A DNA stretch of 64,000 nucleotides from Fusibacter paucivorans (GTDB lineage Bacteria; Bacillota; Clostridia; Peptostreptococcales; Acidaminobacteraceae), in contig NZ_JAHBCL010000016.1 in assembly GCF_018390735.1 (NCBI RefSeq), positions 39,561 through 103,560 on the forward strand, given 5' to 3'. A program made the position numbers and the translations under genes. Under the pieces are notes generated by a model that was given only the letters and a program-made list of their open reading frames with translations, was not told the origin of the DNA and did not search any database. Shown here in pieces: positions 16,438 through 24,956 of this stretch. Positions within the stretch are counted from its first letter, which is position 1; each line of letters begins with the position of its first letter.

Positions 16438-16925
16438 TGAATACCCAGAGAAATCTAGCGGAACTTAAAAAGAAGAAGGACGAGATCATTGCTGACATGA
16501 AGGCTTGCATTACCTATGCACCAGATCAAGTAAATGATCTGCTATGCCTAATGGAGCGATATATAAAAGCAGAGACAGAAGAAAGGCAAAGACTTATTGG
16601 CCAGATTAGAAGATGCATGGATGGAGAAATCTATGATAATCCTTTTGAGGCCTATTATTGTTATTCAATCGATGACATTGAAAGATTCGACCAGATCCTG
16701 AGCAGTTTTATCAATCAAAGTAAGGGCCTTGGCTATAGACAATTGGAGCTTGAAACTGAGGTGCAGCAGGTAGTAAAACAACTTAATCATTTGAATGCCA
16801 GTTGCCGTGACGAGTTAATTGATCCTTACAGAAGAGAAAAGCTAATAAATCTGTTTGAAGAAGTCGGAAAGCTTCGAAACATTGATGGCATCAAAGGAAC
16901 TATCAATAATCAGCGAACATGGTAA
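16437..16925 (+). CDS. Helical protein of unknown function
   Basis: A 162-residue charged helical protein with likely coiled-coil stretches and no known motif. Start ATG overlaps the VirB4 stop, so the two are co-translated. A role beside the VirB4 motor is possible but unproven. Confidence 0.6.
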   Translation: MNTQRNLAELKKKKDEIIADMKACITYAPDQVNDLLCLMERYIKAETEERQRLIGQIRRCMDGEIYDNPFEAYYCYSIDDIERFDQILSSFINQSKGLGYRQLELETEVQQVVKQLNHLNASCRDELIDPYRREKLINLFEEVGKLRNIDGIKGTINNQRTW

Positions 16926-16936
16926 GGTGGTGAACC

Positions 16937-17986
16937 ATGGACCTACGAGATCAGAAATTTGGAATTGAAATTGAAATGACGGGCATTACAAGACAAAGAG
17001 CTGCCGAGGTGCTTTCAGAATATCTTGGCGGATATACGGATTATGAGGGAGGTGGGTACGGCACTTATACTGTTGCAGATAATGAAAATCGAAAGTGGAA
17101 ACTGGTCAGCGATGCCAGCATTCAGTGCCAGAAAAAAGTGGGGAATCGCAAGCAGATTGCCGACCGAGATTACAGTGTTGAACTGGTAAGCCCGATTTGT
17201 AGGTATGAGGACATTGAAAAGATTCAGGAGATGATTCGAGTGCTTAGAGAGGCAGGGGCTTTCAGTAATAGATCCTGTGGCATTCATATTCACATCAATG
17301 CAGCACCCTTTGAAGCTTATCAGCTCAGGAATTTGGTGAACATTATTGCTTCAAAAGAAGATATGGTCTACCGAGCTTTACAGGTGGATTCGCAGAGAGA
17401 ACGGCGCTATTGCAAGAAAATAGATCCAGAGTTTCTCGAAAGCATGAACCGCCAAAAGCCCAAAACCATAAATCAAATGCAGAACCTGTGGTACAAGGGG
17501 AACGATGGTAGCTATCAGCATTATCATGACAGTAGGTATCACTGCCTTAATCTTCATTCTGTCTTTCAAAAGGGAACGATTGAATTCAGAGCGTTTAATG
17601 GAGCTCTTCATGCAGGTAAGGCGAAAGCTTATGTTCAGTTCTGTATGGCAATTACAGCGCAAGCCTACAACCAACGCTCAGCAAGTCCTATCAAAACGGT
17701 ATCAGACAATGAAAAATATACGTTCCGTGTTTGGCTACTTCGCCTTGGTCTTATCGGAGATGAATTTAAAACAGCACGAAAGCATCTGCTAGATCATCTT
17801 GAAGGGAACATCGCATGGAAGTCCCCAGAACAGGCCATTGCACAGAAAGAAAGGCTTCGAAAGAAAAAAGAGCAAGAGCTCATTGAACCTAGTGAATCAG
17901 TAATAAATCAAACGGAATATGTAGCCATTGAAGAAATTCAGCAGGAGGAAGAGTCTCCTGCTTTTTCTATGTCTATGGGAATGTAG
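16937..17986 (+). CDS. Amidoligase family protein
   Basis: A 349-residue protein opening with 'FGIEIEMTG', the hallmark of the COOH-NH2 ligase (glutamine synthetase-like) amidoligase family, with 'HIHINAAPFE' and 'GTIEFRAFNG' as later conserved motifs likely to bind ATP/Mg and substrate. Family members join amino acids to peptides or proteins by amide bonds. The downstream neighbour is a gamma-glutamylcyclotransferase, a pairing known for this family. The protein ends in a Met-rich tail 'SMSMGM' shared in form with two nearby proteins. The last codons also encode a terminator-like hairpin. Confidence 0.82.
   Translation: MDLRDQKFGIEIEMTGITRQRAAEVLSEYLGGYTDYEGGGYGTYTVADNENRKWKLVSDASIQCQKKVGNRKQIADRDYSVELVSPICRYEDIEKIQEMIRVLREAGAFSNRSCGIHIHINAAPFEAYQLRNLVNIIASKEDMVYRALQVDSQRERRYCKKIDPEFLESMNRQKPKTINQMQNLWYKGNDGSYQHYHDSRYHCLNLHSVFQKGTIEFRAFNGALHAGKAKAYVQFCMAITAQAYNQRSASPIKTVSDNEKYTFRVWLLRLGLIGDEFKTARKHLLDHLEGNIAWKSPEQAIAQKERLRKKKEQELIEPSESVINQTEYVAIEEIQQEEESPAFSMSMGM
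17940..17966 (+). terminator. Terminator-like hairpin 4 inside the 3' end of the amidoligase gene
   Basis: A perfect 8-bp stem AGCAGGAG (17940-17947) / CTCCTGCT (17955-17962), 7-base loop, then five T. It is wholly within the coding sequence, ending 20 bases before the stop and 30 before the next start. Confidence 0.6.
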
Positions 17987-17995
17987 GAGGGAAAA

Positions 17996-18499
17996 ATGCA
18001 GAAAGAAAAACTATATATCGCCTATGGCAGCAATATGAATTTGCCCCAAATGAAACAACGTTGTCCCACTGCAAAACAAGTGGGAACAACTGAAATCAAA
18101 GATTATGAACTCCTTTTCAGAGGGTCTAAAACAGGTGCTTATGCAACAATAGAACCGAAGGAAGGTAGTTCTGTTCCTGCTATGATTTGGTCTGTGGGTC
18201 CAAAGGACGAAATTGCACTAGACCGATATGAAGGATATCCGAGGTTTTATGACAAGGAAACTGTGGAACTTGAGGTAGATGGTGAGTCTGTGTCGGCTTT
18301 TGTATATGTAATGACAGAAGGGCATTTGCTTGGCATTCCGTCTGATTTTTATTTAAAAACAATTGAAGAAGGCTATCGGACTGCAGGTTTTGATACGGAA
18401 ATTCTAGAACGGGCAGTCGAGTATACCAAAGAACGAATGGAATCAGAGCAAGTTGAAGACTACGAACAAGATAATATGTATGGACTCGGGTGGTGGTGA
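17996..18499 (+). CDS. Gamma-glutamylcyclotransferase (AIG2-like)
   Basis: A 167-residue protein with the family signature 'YIAYGSNMN' near the N-terminus and the expected acidic catalytic residue in 'LDRYEGYP'. Such enzymes release 5-oxoproline from gamma-glutamyl amines and could cleave bonds formed by the adjacent amidoligase. ATG 17996 follows GGAGGG closely after the amidoligase stop. The substrate is unknown. Confidence 0.85.
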   Translation: MQKEKLYIAYGSNMNLPQMKQRCPTAKQVGTTEIKDYELLFRGSKTGAYATIEPKEGSSVPAMIWSVGPKDEIALDRYEGYPRFYDKETVELEVDGESVSAFVYVMTEGHLLGIPSDFYLKTIEEGYRTAGFDTEILERAVEYTKERMESEQVEDYEQDNMYGLGWW

Positions 18500-18505
18500 T
18501 AAAAA

Positions 18506-19585
18506 ATGGCGGATCCGGTTTTAGTGGCTAGAGCTGTGGCAATGGCCCTTAGTGATGAAAGAATTAGAAAAAGTATTGGGTGGACAATAGTCGCCGTACT
18601 GTCTCCAATCATTGTGTTAATCGCTATCCTTTGCGGGATGCTTTCAGGAACTGCAAATCATAACAATGCAGCACTAGAACTGTGCTTTCATGGAGGTGCT
18701 ATAGCGGGTAATGTACCAGCAGAGTACCGCGAGCACATTGAGAATATGCGAAGTAGCTTTGCTGTTCTTGACGATGCGATCAAAGAGGTAAACTCAAATA
18801 TAGAAGGAGGAGATAGTCTGGATTCAACACGGATCAAGGCTATTTTTTATTCTCTGTATTTCGGCGCCGAGCAGCCATCCCAGGTAAATAGCAAAGCGTT
18901 TGTTGATAGTTTTGTAACTTATGAAGAACGCACAAGGTCGGTGATTGGTGAAGACGGAACAACTCATACTGAAGTTTATACCGTTACAGTTCCAATAAAA
19001 GACCATCCTACCATCTATAAAAATATAGATAAGAAATTGGGCATTACCGTCACAAGTGAAAATAAAGCAAACGCAACAGAAATCTATTATCGGATTTTAT
19101 ACGGAAAACCTGCGCCTACTTACGGCAGTGAGTTTGATGATTTTATTAATGGAATTGCAGTTTCGCCTGAGCCTTTCATTGGTGAGGATGGGTTTTGTTC
19201 ACCTGTCGGCGCTAATTGGAGGAGTGCTGTGACAAGCGAATTTGGATATCGAGCGGATCCCTTTACCAAAAAGAAAAGAGGGCATGGCGGTATAGATTTG
19301 GGGATGCCCAAAGGAACGCCTGTTTACTCGGCTCTAAGCGGTACTGTCATGTTGGTGAGGTACTCAACCTCTGGATATGGCTATCATGTCGTTGTTGATC
19401 ATGGTGGTGGCGTTATCACTTTGTACGGACATTGCTCGAAAATACTTGTTAGTGAGGGAGAACCAGTAACTGTAGGTCAAGAGATTGCCAAGGTCGGCTC
19501 TACTGGAAGAAGTACAGGAAACCATCTACATTTTGAAATCAGAGTGGGCGGTGAAAAACAAAATCCAAGAAATTACTTACCCTAG
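18506..19585 (+). CDS. M23 family peptidoglycan endopeptidase of the mating apparatus
   Basis: A 359-residue membrane-anchored protein: one N-terminal helix (about 25-50), a helical stalk, and a C-terminal M23 (LytM) domain. Zinc ligands are visible as 'HGGIDLG' (H260, D264) and 'HLHFE' (H340, H342). It would hydrolyse peptidoglycan cross-links to let the conjugation channel cross the wall, the job of VirB1-like hydrolases in Gram-positive T4SS. A motif 'SEFGYRADPF' opens the domain as usual. Confidence 0.88.
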   Translation: MADPVLVARAVAMALSDERIRKSIGWTIVAVLSPIIVLIAILCGMLSGTANHNNAALELCFHGGAIAGNVPAEYREHIENMRSSFAVLDDAIKEVNSNIEGGDSLDSTRIKAIFYSLYFGAEQPSQVNSKAFVDSFVTYEERTRSVIGEDGTTHTEVYTVTVPIKDHPTIYKNIDKKLGITVTSENKANATEIYYRILYGKPAPTYGSEFDDFINGIAVSPEPFIGEDGFCSPVGANWRSAVTSEFGYRADPFTKKKRGHGGIDLGMPKGTPVYSALSGTVMLVRYSTSGYGYHVVVDHGGGVITLYGHCSKILVSEGEPVTVGQEIAKVGSTGRSTGNHLHFEIRVGGEKQNPRNYLP

Positions 19586-19600
19586 AAAGGACGTGGAGAA

Positions 19601-20176
19601 ATGCTAAAAACAAATGCTATATTTTTTAGAAAAGTGAGTGAACTAGAAACACAGCCATGTGTAATTGAAGCTATACAGTTGATGAACCAAAGTGAATATG
19701 ATGAGCTTTCAAAAGGACTGCTAAGGGACAGGTCTTTTATTTCAGATAAAAAAGAAGATATGTTCACAAACCCGTCTGGACAAACACACTGTCTGCTTGC
19801 ACTGAATGAAGAAAGTGGTGATGGCATTTTGATTGATAGCAGCGGCTATAACTATGCAAGATACATCAGTTTCATGCCTAATATTAAGGCGTACATTGAT
19901 CAGCAAATCTCTCAAGTAGCAGATCAAATCCTACAGGAGGCTGCCGAAAATACATCGAATGGTAGTTGGATTGTGTACTTTGAGGAAATCGCTGAACAGC
20001 ACAGCCTTAATGTGAAACCGAATAACGGAATCGGGACTTTGCTTGTGAACGAGCTTCAGGGCAGAGAAGAAATGGCGGAAATTAACTTGGAGGAGGATTG
20101 CCTTGATATGACGCTTTACCTCGACTTCTGCAAAAATATCAATCCATCTGAGCTAGAACAAAATATGGGAATGTAG
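19601..20176 (+). CDS. DUF6329-like accessory protein
   Basis: A 191-residue soluble acidic protein. The segment 'LLALNEESGDGILIDSSGYNYARY' resembles the DUF6329 family seen in Clostridial ICE and phage-like elements (assignment from memory). It ends in 'QNMGM', part of the shared Met-rich tail pattern. Function unknown; operon position indicates an element maintenance or anti-host role rather than channel structure. Confidence 0.6.
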   Translation: MLKTNAIFFRKVSELETQPCVIEAIQLMNQSEYDELSKGLLRDRSFISDKKEDMFTNPSGQTHCLLALNEESGDGILIDSSGYNYARYISFMPNIKAYIDQQISQVADQILQEAAENTSNGSWIVYFEEIAEQHSLNVKPNNGIGTLLVNELQGREEMAEINLEEDCLDMTLYLDFCKNINPSELEQNMGM

Positions 20177-20187
20177 GGAGGACTACG

Positions 20188-20568
20188 ATGATGAAAAACG
20201 AAAATACGATTAAGGTACTGAAAATTGAACCCGGGAAAATGCCTTATGAAAAAGAAATGGTCAATGACCTTGAAGGGATTCAAGCTGAAGTAGAGGGTAT
20301 GTTTGAATGTGTTTATCTGGATAACAACTGCATTGCTGTTGTGAATGAAGAAGGAAAATTGAATGGAATGGAGTTGAATCGAAGGATTGGTAATGACATT
20401 ATTGCCGGTCCTTTTTTCATTTGTGGCGATAGCGATGATGGTGAATTTATTTCATTAACAGATGAGCAGATGGAGGTGTTCGCTAGTGAATTTAAGGATG
20501 CCCCTGTATTTTCTGGTGATGAGCCAGAGGCTCAACCGAGAATGATCGTTACTAGTTTCAACTATTAG
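20188..20568 (+). CDS. DUF3846-like protein
   Basis: A 126-residue acidic protein with 'LKIEPGKMPYEKEM' at the start and 'IIAGPFFICGD' in the second half, matching the DUF3846 family widespread on mobile elements of Firmicutes. No catalytic motif. It lies in a run of small accessory genes with 10-20 base gaps, each with its own ribosome binding site. Confidence 0.7.
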   Translation: MMKNENTIKVLKIEPGKMPYEKEMVNDLEGIQAEVEGMFECVYLDNNCIAVVNEEGKLNGMELNRRIGNDIIAGPFFICGDSDDGEFISLTDEQMEVFASEFKDAPVFSGDEPEAQPRMIVTSFNY

Positions 20569-20580
20569 GAGGCGCAAATC

Positions 20581-20979
20581 ATGAGTATAACAACAGAAAA
20601 AACAACGCTTCAGGTGAGCTTTCCAAAAGAAAAGTTGGAGGCGCTCAAGTTTTATATGGACGAAAAGGACACCACAGTTGAGAAAGAACTGCAGGGCCAT
20701 ATCAAAAGTATTTATGAAAAATATGTTCCGGCAGCAACAAGAAGATACCTAGATCGAAACGATCCTGCTGAAGGTCTACAAACTGAAGTAAGGGTTGAAG
20801 CAGAGGAACAACCGCAAGAAATAACTGCGCCAATGCCTTCTACACGTGGCAGAAGACGTAACGCCAGAGAACAAAATGAGGAAACTGTGGAAGTAAATCA
20901 ATTGGTTGAATCCGAGAGTGCTGATGAAAATCAGGAGCAAGGTGAAGAACAATCACAAGAGATGAGCATGTCGATGTAG
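20581..20979 (+). CDS. DUF6103-like small protein, copy 1
   Basis: A 132-residue protein: an N-terminal helical module 'LEALKFYMDEKDTTVEKEL' ending in 'YEKYVP', then a disordered acidic Gln/Glu-rich tail that ends 'MSMSM'. The module is shared with the next gene, so the two are tandem paralogues. Resembles DUF6103. A small dimerising or nucleic-acid-associated protein is plausible but unproven. Confidence 0.7.
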   Translation: MSITTEKTTLQVSFPKEKLEALKFYMDEKDTTVEKELQGHIKSIYEKYVPAATRRYLDRNDPAEGLQTEVRVEAEEQPQEITAPMPSTRGRRRNAREQNEETVEVNQLVESESADENQEQGEEQSQEMSMSM

Positions 20980-21042
20980 GCTTTTCTCATCTTAACATTG
21001 TGCATTAGAGCTATGAAAAATCATATTTGGAGGATGACGATT

Positions 21043-21303
21043 ATGAAAAAAGAAACAATTTCAATCAGCCTTGAGGCTGAAAAACTGAGAGCGATTAAGA
21101 AGTATATGGAGAAAAAAGAGGCCGATCTGCAGGCAGAGATGGCGGATCAGCTACAAAAGCTTTACGAGAAATACGTGCCGGCCAATGTCAGAGAGTACAT
21201 TGACGAACGAGAAGAGGACGAAATCGCACCAGAAAAGACAAAAAAGGCAATCAAAACAACTACTCAGCCGAAATCCATTCCAACATCTCATGAAGGGCAG
21301 TAG
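21043..21303 (+). CDS. DUF6103-like small protein, copy 2
   Basis: An 86-residue protein whose first 60 residues align with the upstream paralogue ('LRAIKKYMEKKEADLQ', 'LYEKYVP'). The acidic tail is much shorter. ATG 21043 is 9 bases after GGAGG. It is the last gene before the putative origin of transfer. Confidence 0.68.
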   Translation: MKKETISISLEAEKLRAIKKYMEKKEADLQAEMADQLQKLYEKYVPANVREYIDEREEDEIAPEKTKKAIKTTTQPKSIPTSHEGQ

Positions 21304-21344
21304 TAAATCGGGTTTTTGAGCCATTATTTGCCCCTGTGTACGAT

Positions 21345-21660
21345 TATTTAGCATGGAGTGGAGTAACACTACCCCCTGCTAATATTTGAGCGAAATTTGA
21401 GCCGAGTTTGGCAAAATAAAATCTGGCATATAATCAGAAATCAAAGTCGAAATTAGGGGTTAATCGTGCCTGATTCTAATTATTATTCTGGTGCAGGATA
21501 AAGAGAGGTGGTCGCAAAGCGCCACCTCTCGCCCACTTCGCCCGGCAGTGCCGAGCGTTCAAAGATTTCGGGTAGGTGGTCAGAATCGCTCAAATGGGAC
21601 AAACAGGTGGTCGGATGGGGAAAGAATGCCCATATTGCAGGGCCTTTCAGGTGGTCAATA
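21345..21660. other. Putative origin of transfer (oriT) region
   Basis: The roughly 400-base space between the DUF6103-like gene and the relaxosome genes carries dense repeats. An imperfect hairpin uses TTAGCA (21348-21353) and TGCTAA (21377-21382) with inner AGTG/CACT. A perfect 9-bp stem GAGAGGTGG (21503-21511) / CCACCTCTC (21522-21530) follows. AGGTGGTC occurs four times (21506, 21574, 21605, 21649) in direct orientation. Iterons plus hairpins directly before a ribbon-helix-helix protein and relaxase are the classic oriT arrangement. The nick site cannot be fixed from sequence; the complement of 21360-21375 reads GGTAGTGTTACTC, reminiscent of known MOB nick regions. Confidence 0.6.
21503..21530. 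repeat. Strong inverted repeat within putative oriT
   Basis: A 9-bp perfect stem plus an inner CGC/GCG extension with an AAA loop and one bulged T. The left arm contains the first copy of the AGGTGGTC iteron. Confidence 0.8.
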
Positions 21661-21702
21661 GGGTGGACATAGGTAAATAAAGGCGATTTGGAGGTGGTGT
21701 GA

Positions 21703-22125
21703 TTGAGTCAATTGCAGAATAAAGCCAAGAGCAGAACGGCAGTGTGGCTTTATCCTGAGACAATGAAGCGCATGGATGAAATGCTGGAAAAAGATAACGT
21801 GAAAAATCGGAGTGAGTTTATCGAAAAGGCTTTGCAGTTCTATATGAGCTACCTTAACAGTGAAGGTGCAACGGAATACTTGTCCAAGGTAATCGTCGCA
21901 GCAATGCAGGGGCTACTTAGAGAAACAGAAAGCAGGCACTCTGGGAATCTTTTTAGGTTATCTGTTGAGATGTCCATGATGATGAACATTCTTGCAGCAG
22001 GGCTTGAGATCAGTGATGAAGATTTAAGAAAACTCCGTGGCCGGTGTGTTAACGAAGTGAAAAAGACAAAGGGAAAAATCAGTATAGAGGAAGCGTTGAA
22101 GTTTCAACATGGAATTGAAGAATAA
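21703..22125 (+). CDS. Ribbon-helix-helix relaxosome protein (MobC-like)
   Basis: A 140-residue protein starting at TTG 21703 after GGAGGTGG. The N-terminal 'AVWLYPETMKRMDEML' to 'NRSEFIEKALQFYMSYL' is a ribbon-helix-helix DNA-binding domain; the rest is helical. It adjoins both the iterons and the relaxase, so it probably binds oriT and recruits the relaxase. Confidence 0.78.
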   Translation: MSQLQNKAKSRTAVWLYPETMKRMDEMLEKDNVKNRSEFIEKALQFYMSYLNSEGATEYLSKVIVAAMQGLLRETESRHSGNLFRLSVEMSMMMNILAAGLEISDEDLRKLRGRCVNEVKKTKGKISIEEALKFQHGIEE

Positions 22126-22146
22126 TACATGAAGGGAAGGTGACCA

Positions 22147-24819
22147 ATGCCAAGGATCGTTTTAAAATGCCCATATTTAAAAGGGGGCACAAAAAAGTCG
22201 GCTGCTCATCTTTCCAATCTTGTAACCTACATGGCGACTCGATGCGGTGTTGAAAAGTTACCAAAGGAAAGGAGCAGTCTTCCTTCAACATTGAAACAGG
22301 GGGATTTGATTCAGCAGATTATTAATGAATTCCCTGAAGCCAAGAAACTATTTGAGTATGAAGATTACATTGAAAGCAAGACAGTAGAAAACGCATCTGA
22401 GTTTATCACGATGGCTCTTGAGCAAAACATGGATATAATCGGTCAGCGAGAAAATTACGTGGATTATATCGCCAACCGTCCAAGGGTACAGCGAATGGGG
22501 ACTCACGGTTTATTCACTGGTGGAGATGATGAAATTGCCCTTAGCAGAATTGCAGAAGAAGTGGGTAATCATCCGGGTAACATATGGATTCCTATTATTT
22601 CACTTAGAAGAGAAGATGCGATTCGAACTGGATTTGATAAAGTCAAAGCCTGGCATAATATGCTTTCCTATTTCACCCCGGAAATTGCGGAGGCGATGAA
22701 AATACCGATTCAGAATTTTAGATGGTATGCAGCATTTCATAATGAAAGCCATCATCCTCATGTCCATATGGTCTGTTACTCGACAGATCCCAATGAAGGA
22801 TTTCTTACGAAAAAGGGCATTGAGCAAATGAAGTCTGGACTTGTAAAAAACATCTTCAAAGGTGAAGTACAAGAGATATATGCTCAGCAAACGGAGAGAA
22901 GGGATCAGCTAAAATGTGAGAGTAACGAAGCACTGCTTAAACTGATCGGTGAAATGAAAACAGGACATGCTCAGAATCCCAAAATCGAAGCGCTATTCTT
23001 GGAGCTATCAGAAAAGCTAAAGCATTCTAGCGGTAAGAAAGTCTACGGTTACTTGCAGCCAAGCTTAAAAAAGCTTGTTGATGAATTGATTGACGAACTT
23101 TCAAAAGAAGACATTGTGGCTAAAGCATATGAGCTATGGTATGAGATGCGAGAAGAGGTATTCCATAGTTACATGGATGAGATCCCAAACCGGCTTCCAC
23201 TTTCAGAGCAAAAGGAATTCAAAGCCATCAAGAATATGATCATTGCTGAGGCAAATCAGTTTTCGTTTGAGTCATTTGAGCTTGAGGAGATAACTGCAAT
23301 TGAAGAGTCATTCAATGATGAAATTCCAGGGCCTCATGGTTATGAAGTAGGTGGAGAGTTCAATGGCTTTGACTATGAGCAGGGTGAAGTGCAGAGTGGA
23401 AATGTTTTGAATGAAAACGATCAAGACTTTTATGTGGACTGGACCGATGCATATAAAATGGCTCGGAAACTTTTAGTTAGAACAGAAGACATTCCACAAG
23501 ATTTTAAGATGGCACGAATTAGACTAGAGCAAGAAGCAGAAATTGGAAATGTGCTTGCGATTTATGACTTAGGAAGAATCTATTCTTTGGGTCTTGGTTT
23601 GGAGAAGAATTCGGACACTGCAGATGAATACTATGTAAAAGCTTTTACCGGATTTCAACAAGTAGAATCGAGCAAGGCATGGAAGTACACAGAGTACCGC
23701 ATTGGCAAAATGCATGCAGCAGGACAGGGTACAGACCAAGATTATCAAAAGGCAGCAGAATGGTTTCAGTTATCAGCAGAGAAAAAATACAAGTATGCGC
23801 AGTATTCACTTGGAGCACTTTATAATCGAGGACAAGGCGTCGATCAAGATTTTAATAAAGCTTTTGAATTGTATCTGAAGTCCGCAAAGCAAGGATTTCC
23901 ATATTCGAAATTTGAAGTGGCCAAGATGTACCGGGATGGCATTGGAACTGACAAAGATGAAACAAAATCGAGACAGTATTTTCAAAGAGCTTTTAAAGGG
24001 TTCGAAAGCTTAGAGGAAACTAGCAAGGATGATAAAATCCAGTACCGGCTGGGGTGGATGCTTCAAAACGGCGTTGGAGCAGAGCGAGATCTAATACGGG
24101 CGAAAGATTACTATCTGAAATCAACAAAAATGGGTAATGTCTACTCAAGCTTCGCATTAGCCAAGATTGTACTTAAAGAAGAAAATCCTGAACCAGATGA
24201 ATTAAAAAAGGTGATGGAGTTTCTACAATCAGTGGCTGACAGTGATGATGTTTCATTGAAAGATATCAAGAACCCAACAGCCTATTCACTGGGGAAGCTT
24301 TTTCTTGAAGGTAAGGTTGTAGCTAAAAATATAGCACAAGCGATTCATTACCTTGATACATCGAATGAGTATGGCAACCCGTGGGCGAGTTATCAGCTTG
24401 GAAAATTGTATTTGCAAGGAAAGGAGATGCCCAAAAACATTGAAAAAGCGATTCAATATCTAACGAGCTCTGCGGAAACGGGCAATTCATTCTCACAGTA
24501 TCTTTTAGGGAAGAACTATTTGCTTGGAAAAGATGTGCCAAAGGATAAAGAACAAGCAATCAAATGGCTGAGGCTATCTGCAGAGCAGGGCAATGAGTAT
24601 GCAAAGTTCTTTCTTGATAATATTGATAAGTTCGGAGATCCATCTGTAGCCCTTGTTGTATCTCGTTTGCTGAAACATATGAGTAAGATATTCGAAGAAA
24701 CTAGGATGCCATATAGAAACCCAAACGGTATGAAAATTGACAGCAAGCTACTCAGAAAGCTGAAAGAGAAAAAGGCTGCTCAGGGCCACAAAGGTGATGA
24801 CCTTAAGTTCGATTTGTAA
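22147..24819 (+). CDS. MobP-type relaxase with C-terminal Sel1-like repeats
   Basis: An 890-residue protein. The N-terminal 270 residues form a relaxase domain with the metal-binding motif 'HHPHVHM' (H203, H205, H207) and candidate catalytic tyrosines in 'NLVTYMATR'. It resembles the MobP3 group of Firmicute elements. After a helical linker, residues about 455-820 hold eight or more Sel1-like repeats ('LGRIYSLGLG', 'IGKMHAAGQG', 'LGALYNRGQG', 'LGKLYLQGK'), a protein-interaction solenoid. It should nick oriT, stay bound to the 5' end and pilot DNA to the VirD4 ATPase. No primase or helicase domain is visible. Confidence 0.88.
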   Translation: MPRIVLKCPYLKGGTKKSAAHLSNLVTYMATRCGVEKLPKERSSLPSTLKQGDLIQQIINEFPEAKKLFEYEDYIESKTVENASEFITMALEQNMDIIGQRENYVDYIANRPRVQRMGTHGLFTGGDDEIALSRIAEEVGNHPGNIWIPIISLRREDAIRTGFDKVKAWHNMLSYFTPEIAEAMKIPIQNFRWYAAFHNESHHPHVHMVCYSTDPNEGFLTKKGIEQMKSGLVKNIFKGEVQEIYAQQTERRDQLKCESNEALLKLIGEMKTGHAQNPKIEALFLELSEKLKHSSGKKVYGYLQPSLKKLVDELIDELSKEDIVAKAYELWYEMREEVFHSYMDEIPNRLPLSEQKEFKAIKNMIIAEANQFSFESFELEEITAIEESFNDEIPGPHGYEVGGEFNGFDYEQGEVQSGNVLNENDQDFYVDWTDAYKMARKLLVRTEDIPQDFKMARIRLEQEAEIGNVLAIYDLGRIYSLGLGLEKNSDTADEYYVKAFTGFQQVESSKAWKYTEYRIGKMHAAGQGTDQDYQKAAEWFQLSAEKKYKYAQYSLGALYNRGQGVDQDFNKAFELYLKSAKQGFPYSKFEVAKMYRDGIGTDKDETKSRQYFQRAFKGFESLEETSKDDKIQYRLGWMLQNGVGAERDLIRAKDYYLKSTKMGNVYSSFALAKIVLKEENPEPDELKKVMEFLQSVADSDDVSLKDIKNPTAYSLGKLFLEGKVVAKNIAQAIHYLDTSNEYGNPWASYQLGKLYLQGKEMPKNIEKAIQYLTSSAETGNSFSQYLLGKNYLLGKDVPKDKEQAIKWLRLSAEQGNEYAKFFLDNIDKFGDPSVALVVSRLLKHMSKIFEETRMPYRNPNGMKIDSKLLRKLKEKKAAQGHKGDDLKFDL

Positions 24820-24849
24820 AAAAATGCTATATCGATACACAATAGTAAT

Positions 24850-24877
24850 TTGAACTATGTTAGAATATTACTATAAC
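24850..24877 (+). promoter_or_regulatory. Candidate promoter for the RloC-like gene
   Basis: TTGAAC (24850-24855) and TATAAC (24872-24877) are separated by 16 bases in the very AT-rich gap after the relaxase. This suggests the ATPase gene is expressed on its own. Confidence 0.4.
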
Positions 24878-24956
24878 TTTATAATCATTTTAGAAAATGC
24901 TAATAGAAGTTTAATTTTTAAATGAGTAGTATTTCATCACAAAGGGGGAGATAAAA

